In this document: positions 12,401 through 22,409 of the stretch, in pieces | Position numbering within the stretch: the stretch's first letter is position 1 | Layout of the letters: each line of letters starts with the position of its first letter | NCBI GenBank assembly: GCA_944472135.2 | Contig: OX235265.1 | Location: 41,265,459-41,329,458, forward strand | Origin: Trichobilharzia regenti | Taxonomy: Eukaryota; Platyhelminthes; Trematoda; Strigeidida; Schistosomatidae | Length of the DNA: 64,000 nt | Direction of reading: 5' to 3' | Position numbers and translations under genes: made by a program | The notes under the pieces: generated by a model | Database searches by the model: none | The model's input: the letters and a program-made list of their open reading frames with translations, nothing else | What the model was told of the DNA's origin: nothing

Positions 12401-15379
12401 ATATTATCAATAATTAATTTCTCAGTTGTCAGATATTTATAGACTTTAAAACAGCATACAAATTGAAATTGAACACATAAATAACAATACTAAAATGAAT
12501 AAAAAGATGAGCATACTGAAAAGAAAGTTGATGAAAACATGTGAATTTCGAAGGTAGTAGAGAGGAGAATACGTCTATGCAGTAGTAATCCCCTCTAATT
12601 AATATCACTAAAAGTCTTCAATCATGGATACCTAACAATTCTAGGATGCTGTCTAAAGGGTATAAAATTCTTAGAAGTATTTATGCTGTGAAGCAAACGG
12701 TTTGAACAGAACCATTCGGATTCTTTTATTGAAACTTAATGAAATTTTAACAGACCAACAGGCTGTACACATTGAAACATGCTCAATTCGAGTAATGTTT
12801 AGTCATAGTAAATAACATAAATTCCACTAATGAATAAGACGATGAAAATGACTAACCTAAATTGCCTTCGATAATTACACCACCACTATATCCAATGATA
12901 ATTACAGCACAACAAATCAATGCCTTGGTTGAAGTCTTTGTATTCAACAGCATATAGGTAAAAATCTACAAAAATGGACACGATAAAAATTAATCAAAAT
13001 CAATTAACTCCAGGTTAGTACAAATGAAGTAGACAAATTTCAAAATGGTTCATGAAATTACTTTAAAATGTAGAAGTATATATTACACCATCTTTTAAGT
13101 AATTAAGTATTCTATTCAACCCTTTAAAACCACACAAATGCATATAAAATAAAATAATACCCTGATTGACCATAAAACTCGGAATATTAGACAGATGCAT
13201 TACTGAAAGAAACCCGAGTAGCCTTTATGAAATAGAAGTTAGTAGAATATATTTAAATGAATAATATGGTACTGATTTAGATTCTCTTCTGACTAATATA
13301 TATATATATATATAGACATATCAATCACCTTAGTACGCGGGTCAATATTAAGTGTAAAACATTGATCTAATGAGTACAGCTTAGTTAACCTACTTAAGAG
13401 CTACACTTTATGTATGAGGGGCTTACGACACTGTCGGTGGCTTAGATCAAAGTTAATGTATCAGAATTTTAAACTGTTACACTTCAGCTGAAATTCAAGA
13501 CTGAGTCAGATGTTTAGTGTAATTCATACAATTTTTAGCAGTGAAAACATTTATTATGATGACGACAATAATATTAACAAAAGTGATGGTAATTAGTACA
13601 GATGTTAATAAGAACAGTGAAAACCATGCAGGGAATTAGATAGGTCAGTAACCACGTCTATTTAAAATCTTATAAATATATGTATAATAATTAGGAGGAA
13701 GTAGATAGATAGTTGACGTGTGAAAAAAATAATGGAAGAATGAAAGGAGTGAAGAGTAACAGTGAAGCGAGAAAATTCAACAGCGAATTAGTATATTAAA
13801 CTTGTCCTAGTTAAGGAAAAGTGGCATTATGGACGAGCTTCTGAAAATAGAAGTTAAAGTTGATTTGACAAATCTTGAGCTCTTCGACAAAGCATACGAT
13901 ACGAGTTCGAACAACATTTGGAAGACTTGGCAACAAATAGTAAGTGATCTTGCACATGTCGGCCCTGACTACTAATATGACTGATGTCGATCACGTGCAG
14001 GAAAGCCGAGCAATACGTATCAATGTGCATATTTTGAACAACTTAATGTAAAGTGAAGTCAAATGTAGAATTCAGAATAAACAAATATAAAAAGGGTAGT
14101 ATCTCAAGAAACTGATGAACATTTGTAGAAAATACTATTAACAAATACATAAATTAACAACAAGCAGCCGTCTATAAAAACACTAACAGAAACGCAGTTT
14201 GACATTACTCTACATCAGTCCGAATTAACGCACTTTCCTTTAGCATCTGAATGAGGTGAGTAGAATGGAAAGACAAAAAAAGGAAAAGTGATAATCAGTG
14301 AAAGTCGATTACTTTCAACCTACCTATTCAGGTAGGTAGTTACCTGGGGTTCTAGTGAGAAGTCGTGACCAGTAGGGTGCAGGTGGTCGAGTGTGAGGAC
14401 AAATACTCGCCGAAGACATTGGCTAGTGGTCGCGCTATGTCGTGAATTGGCAGAAGTTAGAATTCATGGGCTGGCCATTGGATCGGGTCCCAGTGGCTTA
14501 ATGGTATACGAGCCAGCCGGCCTTGTAACCACGAGGTCGTGGGTTCGAATCCCGGTGGGTGATTACTGATGAAGAGTCCCAAACTAGGACGGAGGAAACA
14601 GCTGTCCAGTACTCCCAGGTTTTCCAATGGTTCTCTAACTAATGTCAGCTCATGATGAAATCCTGTAAACCAATCAAATCCCTACAAACCAACACTTGAA
14701 AAGGTCTATAAATAGCACATTTTTTGCTTCATTTTAAGGTAAAATTCAATGGATTACGTATCAGTAGTAACACAAATAGCAAACGAATAATATACTCAAA
14801 TTTTAAAAGCAAAAACTTTTAATTGGTTACTACTAATATACAAATTACTTACGACATTGAAGATGGTAGTCAAGGAACGGGCCAAGAAGTAAAAGGAAAC
14901 ACTTAAATACTTCAAGCACAAATTATTGAAACTGACCATTCCAACAAATATAATGGACAGTGGTAATACCTAAAAGGCAATCAATTCATTGACAAGGTAT
15001 AACCTACTTCAATAGATGTTCTGACGGAGAAGTTCAACTGTGGAAACTTTACACGACTTGGTAACAGTAGGGCAGCATAAGATGCTAAGTAGCATAACAG
15101 TGCTGTAACTATACATTGGAACCAAGTAATAAATAAAGGTGCTTTGAGCTAATAAGAAGAATTTGTGGTTGTTGACCAACTTTTTTAAAAGAAATACTAA
15201 CCGATACAGATTTATCACTCAATAACCATTTATTGATAAATACTAAGGAGATGGAAATAAACCTAGATGGAATAAAAATTAATTTGATGATTATCACGGT
15301 AAAAGACACCTTACCAGTAGGCAGATACAACAATAATAACTTTTATAACCATTTCTTTGCTTCGTCGTGTCATGTACAT
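6435..15379 (-). CDS. SLC35C1: GDP-fucose transporter SLC35C1, 7 exons
   Basis: This is a nucleotide-sugar/triose-phosphate transporter family member. It is expected to import GDP-fucose into the Golgi lumen for fucosylation. Exons (minus strand): 15379-15315, 15262-15202, 15148-15008, 14969-14853, 12965-12857, 10472-10262, 6858-6435. All joins are GT/AG and phase-consistent, giving 375 residues from the first AUG (human SLC35C1 is about 364). Family landmarks in order: [90 protein letters not shown]. The C-terminus ends with an acidic cytosolic tail. Introns are 52, 53, 38, 1887, 2384 and 3403 bp, increasing 5' to 3'. Introns 4-6 carry SINE and LINE insertions. A longer N-terminus is possible if a spliced-leader AUG is used at the acceptor near 15440. 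Confidence 0.93.
7295..7490 (-). mobile_element. Hammerhead SINE (Sm-alpha-like), minus copy
   Basis: On the minus strand the tRNA-like head (box A-like TGGTGTAGTGGATAACG, box B core GGTTCGAGCC) precedes a hammerhead-like block: GTACATCCAG, ATGACGAG, stem II GTCCCAATTAGGAC, GAAG, GCGCATC, CTGGATTCC. Stem I (ACATCCAG with CTGGATTC) pairs well. The first core base (A for C) and the GAAG in place of GAAA depart from the hammerhead consensus. It lies in SLC35C1 intron 6. Confidence 0.65.
7486..7640 (+). mobile_element. Hammerhead SINE (Sm-alpha-like), plus copy, head missing
   Basis: The plus-strand block CTGACGAG, stem II GTCCCAAATAGGAC, GAAG, CACATC, CTGGATTCC is followed by a SINE tail. The hammerhead core CTGACGA is intact, but GAAG replaces GAAA. 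The 5' strand of stem I is missing because the unit abuts the tRNA-like head of the opposite-strand copy, making a head-to-head pair. Confidence 0.6.
7641..10261. other. SLC35C1 intron 6, repeat-poor part
   Basis: Non-coding intron sequence. The only distinctive parts are a (GT)n run near 8537 and a GC-richer block at 9100-9460, listed separately. No other gene or recognised repeat is seen. Confidence 0.5.
9100..9460. repeat. GC-rich, repeat-like block of unknown class
   Basis: A sharply bounded stretch of higher G+C than its surroundings (GGCCGACAACTGC to CGGTCTGGGCGCCCGG), followed by an A-rich AAATGAAATAAAACAACAAAC tail on the plus strand. The base shift plus A-rich tail suggests a retroposed sequence or a LINE 5' region, but I cannot assign a family. 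Confidence 0.35.
10814..11843 (+). mobile_element. RTE-like LINE, 5'-truncated, 12-bp TSD
   Basis: This retains the reverse-transcriptase catalytic YADDIVLL box (about 10835-10860), the thumb and C-terminal region ([32 protein letters not shown]), then after a frameshift near 11215 the end [61 protein letters not shown]. The 3' UTR and AAAACAGACAG tail follow. An exact 12-bp duplication, GTTACCTTTTCA, lies at 10802-10813 and 11844-11855. The element belongs to the RTE-like endonuclease/reverse-transcriptase family abundant in schistosomes (SR2 type probable). It is dead through 5' truncation and a frameshift and sits in SLC35C1 intron 5, antisense to the host gene. Confidence 0.85.
11889..12032 (-). 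mobile_element. tRNA-derived SINE, family 2, partial
   Basis: The minus strand reads TGCGTCGGTGGTACAGCGG (tRNA-like start with box A), GGTCCAATCCC (altered box B), then the body. The right part resembles the tail of the copy at 827-1020. It lies directly after the RTE-like insertion. Bases 12060-12850 contain no further recognised feature. Confidence 0.6.
13270..14322. other. SLC35C1 intron 4, unassigned
   Basis: AT-rich intron with a short (TA)n run near 13297-13312. I see no gene or known repeat before the SINE at 14323. Confidence 0.5.
14323..14698 (+). mobile_element. Hammerhead SINE, family 1, near full length
   Basis: The order is a roughly 170-bp 5' region, tRNA-like promoter (box A TGGCTTAATGG 14494-14504, box B GGTTCGAAT 14542-14550), hammerhead-like motif (14558-14624) and 3' tail ending CAAACCAACACTTG. 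Copies or parts occur on the minus strand at 48468-48740, 53625-53866, 58090-58645 and 58672-58796, which fixes the limits. It lies in SLC35C1 intron 4. Confidence 0.75.
14558..14624 (+). ncRNA. Hammerhead-like ribozyme of SINE family 1 (degenerate)
   Basis: CTGATGA at 14566-14572 is followed by GTCC-CAAACTA-GGAC (stem II), then GGAGGAAAC where GAAAC is expected, then AGCTGTC and CAGTACTCCC, whose TACTC can pair with the upstream strand. The extra bases between GGAC and GAAAC probably disable this copy. Sister copies lack that insertion. Confidence 0.5.
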
Positions 15380-15439
15380 GAATTCAATATTGTGCAAATA
15401 ATGTCTTACTATATTTGCATCACCTCTGCCTTTATAGGG

Positions 15440-15441
15440 CT
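15440..15441 (-). promoter_or_regulatory. Candidate spliced-leader acceptor of SLC35C1
   Basis: On the minus strand a pyrimidine-rich run ends TTTTCTCCCTTATCAG, a strong 3' splice site, with no coding exon required upstream. It lies about 96 nt downstream of the NAA38 stop. Sixty open nucleotides separate it from the first SLC35C1 AUG and are in frame with it. This could also be a cis acceptor for a 5' UTR exon. Confidence 0.5.
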
Positions 15442-15535
15442 GATAAGGGAGAAAATAAGATAGGAAGTTAAAACAAATAAAAACTAGCAACAAGAAAACA
15501 GAAATCGATTCAACAGTAAAATATTATATTATTTA

Positions 15536-15820
15536 TCAATCTGTCAACAAACTGCGAGGACATTCAACTTTTGTTATATGCTGTCCAGGAATGACAACAG
15601 TTGTAAGTTCTCTTTCTAATATATCGAATTGTGAATCAGATGGACTTGGATATTCTCTACAAGAACCCATTACAATATTACCAACATTATCAGTACACCA
15701 GAAGTTTCCGACATACTTTCGACCATCGGATACATGAACAGTAAGCACCTGATCACATAGACGCTTTAGAAATGCTTTAGCTTCGTCCTTTGACTTGAAT
15801 GAAGATTCACTGGGAATCAT
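15536..15820 (-). CDS. NAA38: NatC auxiliary subunit NAA38 (LSMD1), Sm-like
   Basis: A 94-residue Sm/LSm-fold protein. NAA38 is the small auxiliary subunit of the NatC N-terminal acetyltransferase, which acetylates nascent cytosolic proteins on ribosomes. The Sm1 and Sm2 parts are visible: LTVHVSDGRKYVGNFWCTDN (about residues 26-45), NIVMGSCREY (about 48-57), and VIPGQHITKVE near the C-terminus. Human NAA38 has the matching DGRTLVG, LCTD and VPGHHI positions. Its single coding exon follows an acceptor at 15827-15828 (TTTAG), only 6 nt before the AUG; those 6 nt (ATTCAC) are open and in frame. SLC35C1 follows on the same strand about 100 bp downstream. The alternative is an ordinary LSm protein, but the NAA38 spacing fits better. 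Confidence 0.85.
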   Translation of the reverse strand: MIPSESSFKSKDEAKAFLKRLCDQVLTVHVSDGRKYVGNFWCTDNVGNIVMGSCREYPSPSDSQFDILERELTTVVIPGQHITKVECPRSLLTD

Positions 15821-15826
15821 GTGAAT

Positions 15827-15828
15827 CT
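15827..15828 (-). promoter_or_regulatory. Candidate spliced-leader or 5' UTR acceptor of NAA38
   Basis: CTTTAAAATTTAG then ATTCACATG on the minus strand: an AG acceptor 6 nt upstream of the start codon and in frame with it. It is compatible with trans-splicing or with a 5' UTR intron. Confidence 0.45.
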
Positions 15829-16019
15829 AAATTTTAAAGCGAAAGAATTGAGAATTCTCACTAACGATATTTAGAACAATTATCTGAAATATAATGCTAA
15901 ATAAATTGGCAAAATATCAAAGAACTTGGTCAAAATGTACACACTTGTAAAAAAACTATAAAAATGCCAGAAAATTATCAACATGATAACTACTTGATTT
16001 CGAATATCAGTTACGAGTT

Positions 16020-16510
16020 GTGACTGAGTGAGTTTCAACGTACAACTTAGCACAGAAATGGAGCAGTTTAAGTTGCCACAATACATGTAACACACATAAG
16101 TAGACAAAAGAGGGATCCACAAACTAATAAGCATAAATATGATGGAGAAAGAATAGTAACATAGAAAACATGACAGCTCAGTACATATGAGGTACTATAA
16201 GAGGTGAATGAGTCTGCGACATTGAGAACGATTGTGTCTCCTCATTGGTTTTAGCATCCTGAAAACCCCAACTAGATATTCAGCTTCCCCATGTGACTCA
16301 AACTTACTGTCAAAGTTTTCTTGGAATGATTCCCCGTTTCGATTCCACCCGTAACTCCTTCCCAGCGTAAACTGATGTCGGCTGACACTGCCACAGAGGA
16401 AGGCAATGGCTCGTAATGTGACTCAAGTCCTAACCCTAGGTCCCTAATTGACTGACCCTCCTTACCTAGCAATACGCCTAACCTTGATATTGCTCACTAT
16501 ACTGTACCAC
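16020..16510 (-). pseudogene. Old RTE-like LINE C-terminus and 3' UTR
   Basis: The minus strand shows a degraded version of the RTE-like pol end (VRRIA-like, LGKEGQSI, VSLSHMGK, CRRLIHL) followed by a divergent form of the family 3' UTR (LCYMYCGNL where younger copies have LHGMWRLEL). Many substitutions and indels mark it as older than the ACAG-tailed copies. A similarly aged piece is at 62230-62700. Bases 16511-17632 have nothing recognised, apart from a short poly-G run near 17500. Confidence 0.55.
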
Positions 16511-17632
16511 TTATGAATTATAGTCAAGTAAATAACAGCTAGAATAGTTATGATGAAAATACATCATTTTGTAAGCACCCATTCAAATTAAGAATAATCT
16601 AACTTTTGGGATAAATGCGTCCACATAAAGTGAGGAGTACAATCACCTTAAAGGAACACTGATTTCCTTTCATACAGCTCGCTCTCATAATACTTTGGCT
16701 TTCATTCAAAATCTGCCTCTTTAGCTAAGATTTACGCAGTTAGAAGGCATCATTATGCCACACAGCTTGCTAATGCAGCAGTGTACCGACTGCAATGCAA
16801 CCAATGGGATGAGCTATTAGTTGAAGCTACACTGAGGAGTAGAAAACGACCACACTGAAAGGAACTGGACACGCAATTTGAATTTTTTCGCGACATTCAA
16901 AAATACATTATTTTCTGCATTCAGTTAACAGGTTGGCATCAGGAACACAAAACTATCGTACAAGCGTTCGTTTAAGCCTACTCATTTCACGTTAGCACGA
17001 AATAAATGTGCATATAAAGAATCCCAAGAAGAAATGTGGGAATATTAATGACTATAAGACCTGTAAAATAGAGAAATACAGTTCCATAATGTGTTTAGGT
17101 CAACTATCCTTTTTGAATGAGGCAAAGGATAAACGCAACACACAATGAAGAAAGTCAAAATGACTATAAGGTCAGTTGGAAATGGACTTTAATAATCAGG
17201 TTAGTGATAAAGTTATATTATCCAGAGAAGAAAACATGTTAGAGGAACGAAGTGTACCCAAAAACAAAGGCATGAATTGGATCCCTAATATTGTTGCAGT
17301 AACATTTATCGGCAAGTATACTTGCCGATAGTTGGGTATAGTAGCGAAAATCACCACAATTCAGAAGTATGGTGGTTAAATGTGAACGGAACAAGTACTA
17401 TAGCAACATCCAGTCAAATTAAGAATAAATCCCACATAAATTTATATGAATGCAATACGTTTAGTCAGTGAAGAAGGAACGGATATAGACAAATTGTTGG
17501 GGGGGGGGGAGAAATCAGCGATCTTCAGAGCTCATGTGGAGGTCGTAGAAGACCGATCGAATGCATTATAATTGTTTGTCACTTCAGTAGGAGATTACTC
17601 TCGATGAGTGCAACTGTCAGTCAAATTCATGA

Positions 17633-18663
17633 TTGATAGGTGCATATATATACGCACATATACGCCTCATATGTAATTCAGGCGTCGATAGAACATGGCC
17701 CTTGCAGCAACAACGCCAAAACCTACTCCTAACGCAACTGAATGCTTCAGGTTATTTAAAACTGCGAATATACGGTACAAAATCAACTAACCACCCGATA
17801 ACCAGACGGAGAGCAATAGCGACCTTGAAAAAAATCAAATATCCCTCTCGTTGTATTTGACAACCATCACGTGTGCCTAAAATTCACTTCAGAACAACTG
17901 GGATCTGACGATGTATTTAGAATCAGTGGTAAGGAAGCAACGTTCTTATTCGAACTGGGTAATGAAATACGAGTCATTCTCGTATTGCCAAAACATTGCA
18001 TTCCCGTCAACATCACTGTTGCCCCAGGTTGGTTCAGACACACAAATATAAAGTCGAAAGAGACCTCTAGTAAAATACGTATCTTGAAACTACTATTTCG
18101 CATAAGACTTTAGAATATGACACTTCATATGATGCTGCTGTTAATACACTATAGCTATACACACCTCAGGTAGTGAAGAACCAACCAACATGGTGTCAGA
18201 TAAAATACACAACACCACGGCCTCCAGTGAAGGCTATCTAAGCTCGGCAGCATCTACTTTTATAAACAATTCGATGCATATTAAGAGTGGAATTCTATTC
18301 TCTGAACTTAATCTTCAAATTGTCACCGATTGTACTATTGAAGACAGCTATCTTCTTTGACTGGTTGCTGTTGCACCGTGATTACGGGAGTATGGTGTAC
18401 ATTAAACACATAGAATGCGGAGCTTACTTAAAATGCTTATAGGTCAAATGACAGGTGTCACATCCCTTGTGAATGCTGAGGCCGTATTACAAAACACACG
18501 ACTCGATTTTTCATCCTCCATAGCATTCCCACAAGAATGTAAAAAGCAGAAAGACGATGTTAAATGTCCAGGTCTAACTACACTGGGCTACACACTGTCC
18601 CTAGAAGACTTCCAGAAACTATGCGCAATAACCAAAGCGAAAAACCAGAACACAGACTGGTGA
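17633..18663 (+). other. Cluster of short open frames, function unknown
   Basis: Three open stretches lie in succession on the plus strand: 17633-17860, 17871-18113 (contains FRISGKEATFLFELGNEIRV) and 18415-18663 (contains LTTLGYTLSLEDFQKLC). Composition is somewhat more coding-like than the flanks, but there are no recognisable domains and no clear splice chain. They may be the decayed coding part of a mobile element. I would not call a gene. Confidence 0.2.
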
Positions 18664-20639
18664 CTCAATAACCTTTTATTCTTGCACCAATACAGAGCCA
18701 ACAATTAGGTTATTGTACGCAAAGTCTAAGAAAAAATGTCAGAACAATTAATCACAATAATACTTCTGATAGTATTCCTCCGTCTTCTAACGAACAGCGA
18801 ACGATGACTGCAGTATCGATGACTCCCGCCGAAATATAGGGTTGGTTTTCAGTAAACAACCATGAACTGATCATTCATTCTTCAACTACTTTGACAGACG
18901 AGTTGTATATTTTATGTTGAAAGTCAAAAATGTCACTTACCTCTCAAGACATTTTGTACATAGCTTGTTTTAAAGAAATGTTTGTTGTGCTCATCTGCAC
19001 AAGTTTTCAAAATGCCATCTATTATTGCAGAGATAAAATACATGCGCAGTAGTTCGCATTTCGTGAAATCCTTCTCTTTGCGTGCCTAGCTTTCATCATA
19101 ATGACTGTCTAAATCTTTTTCATGCTACAAAGAATTCACATTCCCTTTTAAAGAGAAATTATTATCTGGTTTGATAAACCTAAAATGAAGAAAAATCATT
19201 CAACTACTCGAAGTGGGAATGTTTGTATTTTAATAATAAATTTGTGGAAAGTGAACCACGACTTGTTTTCATGCAACTGCATGCTCTAATAATTCATTAC
19301 TCTCGGTAAACATAATGGATTTTATTGCTTCATTTTAACCGTGATATTTCACATTATTGCTGAGTTTACTGTAGAAGTTTAAACTTTCAAGATGACGCCA
19401 CTTCCATGAGTATTCGCGCGTGTATACAGTGACAGTGGGCTGTCTCTATAAATCTGCCGGTGTCGAACCACACACATAAATAAGATATGATCCGTCACTC
19501 ACCACTAAACACCTGTCCACTTGCTGGTGGTGAGGCCTTCAGTGGATTGTTCCATTTCAGAACTTTCCCCAAAAAGACACTGAATACTAATGTCTGCATT
19601 TTGGTGGTAGTAACGTAAGGAAGTACAATTTAATGGGCCTAGCCTTTTCTAAACATCTGCCAACAAATAATAAACATAGAAGAAATAAATTCCTGTAGCT
19701 TGTCATCTCATGCAGGTTCTTCCTATCACCGCGTATGCTCATCAAGAATGTCTGTTAAATTTCTGCCGCACAAACTTATTTCCTCTGAGGAAATAAACCA
19801 ATTCACAGCCACTTTATTTTCATCTGGAATCCAGTCTATACACCATATTTCTTATGAGAACACGAAAGCAATCTCTCTTAGGGGATGAATATATCCCGAT
19901 TATTTTCATTTGGAAATTCTTGATGTCGGAAGCTACTCTCCAGCCTTTTATCTCCTGACGGCTTCCTCTTATATGTGAAGCATGAATGCCTTTCCGTTTT
20001 CTTGGCTAGGCATTCCTCGCTTTACTTCCGGTTGCCGGGTTTTCGAAAATAAAGGTTCATAAGCAGTACTGATTTCCTACAATATTACAGGTCTTTAAGC
20101 GATAATTTATGTAATCTTTCTGACAGCATAGCTGGTTTCTAACGGACCTCATAAACGTCTTGAATTGTGCTGCTGATATTTCAGGCCCGAATGTTCTTTT
20201 TACATATTTTTAAACTTCAGCTGTAAGCATAGTATTGCGCTAAAGTCTTTTGCAGATACACATACTTATAGCTGTTGCTTTCGCTCTGTCTAAGGACGTT
20301 AAAAAGTAACGTTTCTACCCAAAACGAGCTACTCAGTGAACTCGGTAAGACCAGTGAAATCCCTAAGTGATCCTGAAACTATTTACAGGTGATAGCATGC
20401 TTTATAATACTCCCTGTGAGATTTGTGATTTATTTTGCCCTTCCTCCACCAGTTTTTTGATAAATAAGAACAGAACAGGTGTTACCGGTGCTATGATATC
20501 TTAGGGTTACATTCTGGGTAATATTGCCTTCAAGTCACATGACATTTCTCGAACTTAAGAGCACTCAGAAACTCCAATAATGCGGGTCCTTTTGGAATTC
20601 CATTTTCCTTTCAGAAAACAGGTGACGAGGACAGGCTAA
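18664..20639. other. Intergenic, no recognised gene
   Basis: AT-rich sequence with one 62-codon open frame at 19700-19888 that lacks any recognisable motif. No repeat that I can assign. Confidence 0.4.
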
Positions 20640-21344
20640 CGATCATCTCAGGTACTTTTATCGATGTCTGTTTTCATTTCACTTAAGAAAGACTTTGCTT
20701 CGCTGAGAAGGGCACTAAAAGCTGTTAGTAGGGCAAGTGGGATATCGTTAGACCAACTGGTGAACACTATTGTAGATAGACATATAATGTCATGTAAGAA
20801 ACTAGCGAATACAATATTGTCGGACCCCGAGCATCCTCTCTATACGCATCTATCTCCTTGCATTTCATCTGGAAGAACTAGAAGCAGCTATAGGAGGCTA
20901 TATGCTAGGACTACCAAATACAAAAACTCCACAATACCATATCTGGCACAGCTGTTATGTGATGAGAAATCCGTTAGGTATGACACGATAAACTTACTGC
21001 AGCACTCTAACAAATAGTCTCATTAGTTTTTGTTTTCCTTTCCTCGTTACTACTACACTGTTGTTCTCATCTTCTACCACACATCAACTTTATATTTCAT
21101 ATCCTGTGGTGCATTGTTTGAAATGAAATACTCTACGCTGTTTTGTTTTCTTAATTTTTAATATTTATTTATTTTATTTATTTATAACTTATTTATTTTA
21201 TTTTTATTTATTTTTGATTTTTAAAAATCTTATATAATTTATGAGGTAATTAGATGCAATATACTGTAATGCACGCTGAAAATTCCATACCTGTACCACA
21301 AATACTGTTTGGAATAAAGCTGTTATTATTATTATTATTAAAGA
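20640..21344 (+). mobile_element. LINE 3' end: RT C-terminus, UTR and (TTA)n tail
   Basis: The open frame 20664-21017 ends in a pattern typical of non-LTR reverse-transcriptase C-termini: VDRHIMSCKKLANTILSDPEH, LYTHLSPCISSGRTRSSYRRL, TTKYKNSTIPYLAQLL, stop. The 3' UTR ends GGAATAAAGCTGTTATTATT at about 21311-21330. The 5' part is missing. The last 70 bp of UTR (21262-21330) closely resemble the 3' end of SINE family 2, so this lineage may mobilise that SINE. Confidence 0.65.
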
Positions 21345-21968
21345 AGCCAAGTCATTTACTGCTGCTATTAAGGAGGTTGAAAATGATGAATTCGACCAGA
21401 TAGACGACGGCAAAGTGAACATTTGTGATAATGATGATGGTAGTGCAGATTTGTCTTTGTCTGATCATGAAAAGATGAACGGAATGCCTACTGCTACCGA
21501 GTTGAAGAAAGGTTCTGTACAACTTGAACGTGAAGTAGAATTAAGAGCAGATGCGTTTGCAGAAGGTATGGATACTTGTGAGATCGTCAGTGTAAATGAT
21601 CAGCGTGTAGCCGGCCTGTCGACAAATGTTAAAGCTAAACTGGAGCTAATCATAGAGGACAGCAGTGATGGTAATCTTGCAGTTAGACAAACTTCTAAAG
21701 GTCGAACAGCGACGGCTTCCGATGCACCACAAACTTCATCAACTGGTATCAGTCAGTCGTCGTTGGTGTTGTCATCCACGATGAAGGTGAGTCCATGAAA
21801 TCATGTGTCTTGTGCTGTAGGTATGCTAGTATCGTTCCGTTTGAAAAAAAGATAGTCAATGGTCAGTTTAGTGAGGATACGTCAACTGTTTATGAGGGTG
21901 TAACTGTTAAACTGACTTGTGCAAATAAAGGCATTTCAAGCTACAAGCCACTAATTGAATGTTATTAA
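21345..21968 (+). CDS. Two overlapping open frames of unknown function
   Basis: Immediately after the LINE tail an open frame runs to 21798 (acidic and Ser/Thr-rich; contains VENDEFDQIDDGKVN and VELRADAFAEGMDTCEIV; first AUG near 21472). Its stop TGA overlaps, as ATGA, a second frame at 21795-21968 of 57 codons (MKSCVLCCRYASIVPFEKK to YKPLIECY), with a C-x2-CC motif. AAG-GTGAGT at 21784-21789 is a good splice donor and TGTAG near 21820 an acceptor, but that join breaks the frame. No homologue recognised. It could be ORF1 of a mobile element or an orphaned exon cut off by the LINE (left) and the Gypsy array (right). Confidence 0.3.
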
Positions 21969-22100
21969 ATTTGGCGTAATTTACTCCGAGCCTACGCTTG
22001 GTTAGTCAGATAGGTCGTGTGTATGTTAGTCATCTGCATTCAAGGATACAATGTCATGGGCGTGTTAACATTCAAAGTTTGAAGATATAGATGATAGCAG

Positions 22101-22407
22101 TGTGGTAAGAGAAGGCTGCTAGCCAATCGGTAGACATTAATCAACGTCAACGTCTAGGTCACTAATACTGGCCGTGAGAAAATATGAACAAGGCTGATGA
22201 AACAACCAATCACAGCAGACTTGACGTGGGCAAATATGACTCGCAGATGGATGGCTCTAATTTCCGAGGAAACCCGAAACAACCAGTCAGAAGACTGTGT
22301 TTGTCTACTTGAATAAGCTATAATAATGTACATGAAATATATATAAATACGTGTTGATTTCCGTAATAAAACGATCTGTTGCCTGGCCCTTATCTTCTGT
22401 TATTACA
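22101..22407 (+). repeat. Gypsy LTR 1 (5' LTR of copy A)
   Basis: 307 bp, starting TGTGGTAAGAG and ending TGTTATTACA. It contains TATATATAAATA (about 22340) and an AATAAAA signal (about 22365). It is identical to LTRs 2 and 3 apart from a handful of changes in the first 40 bp. TGGCGTCGCTGCC two bases downstream is the likely tRNA primer-binding site. Confidence 0.9.
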
Positions 22408-22409
22408 AT

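Noticed and set aside
21787..21820. 34-bp micro-intron joining the two open frames
   Set aside because: The GT and AG signals are good but the join puts a stop codon immediately after it.
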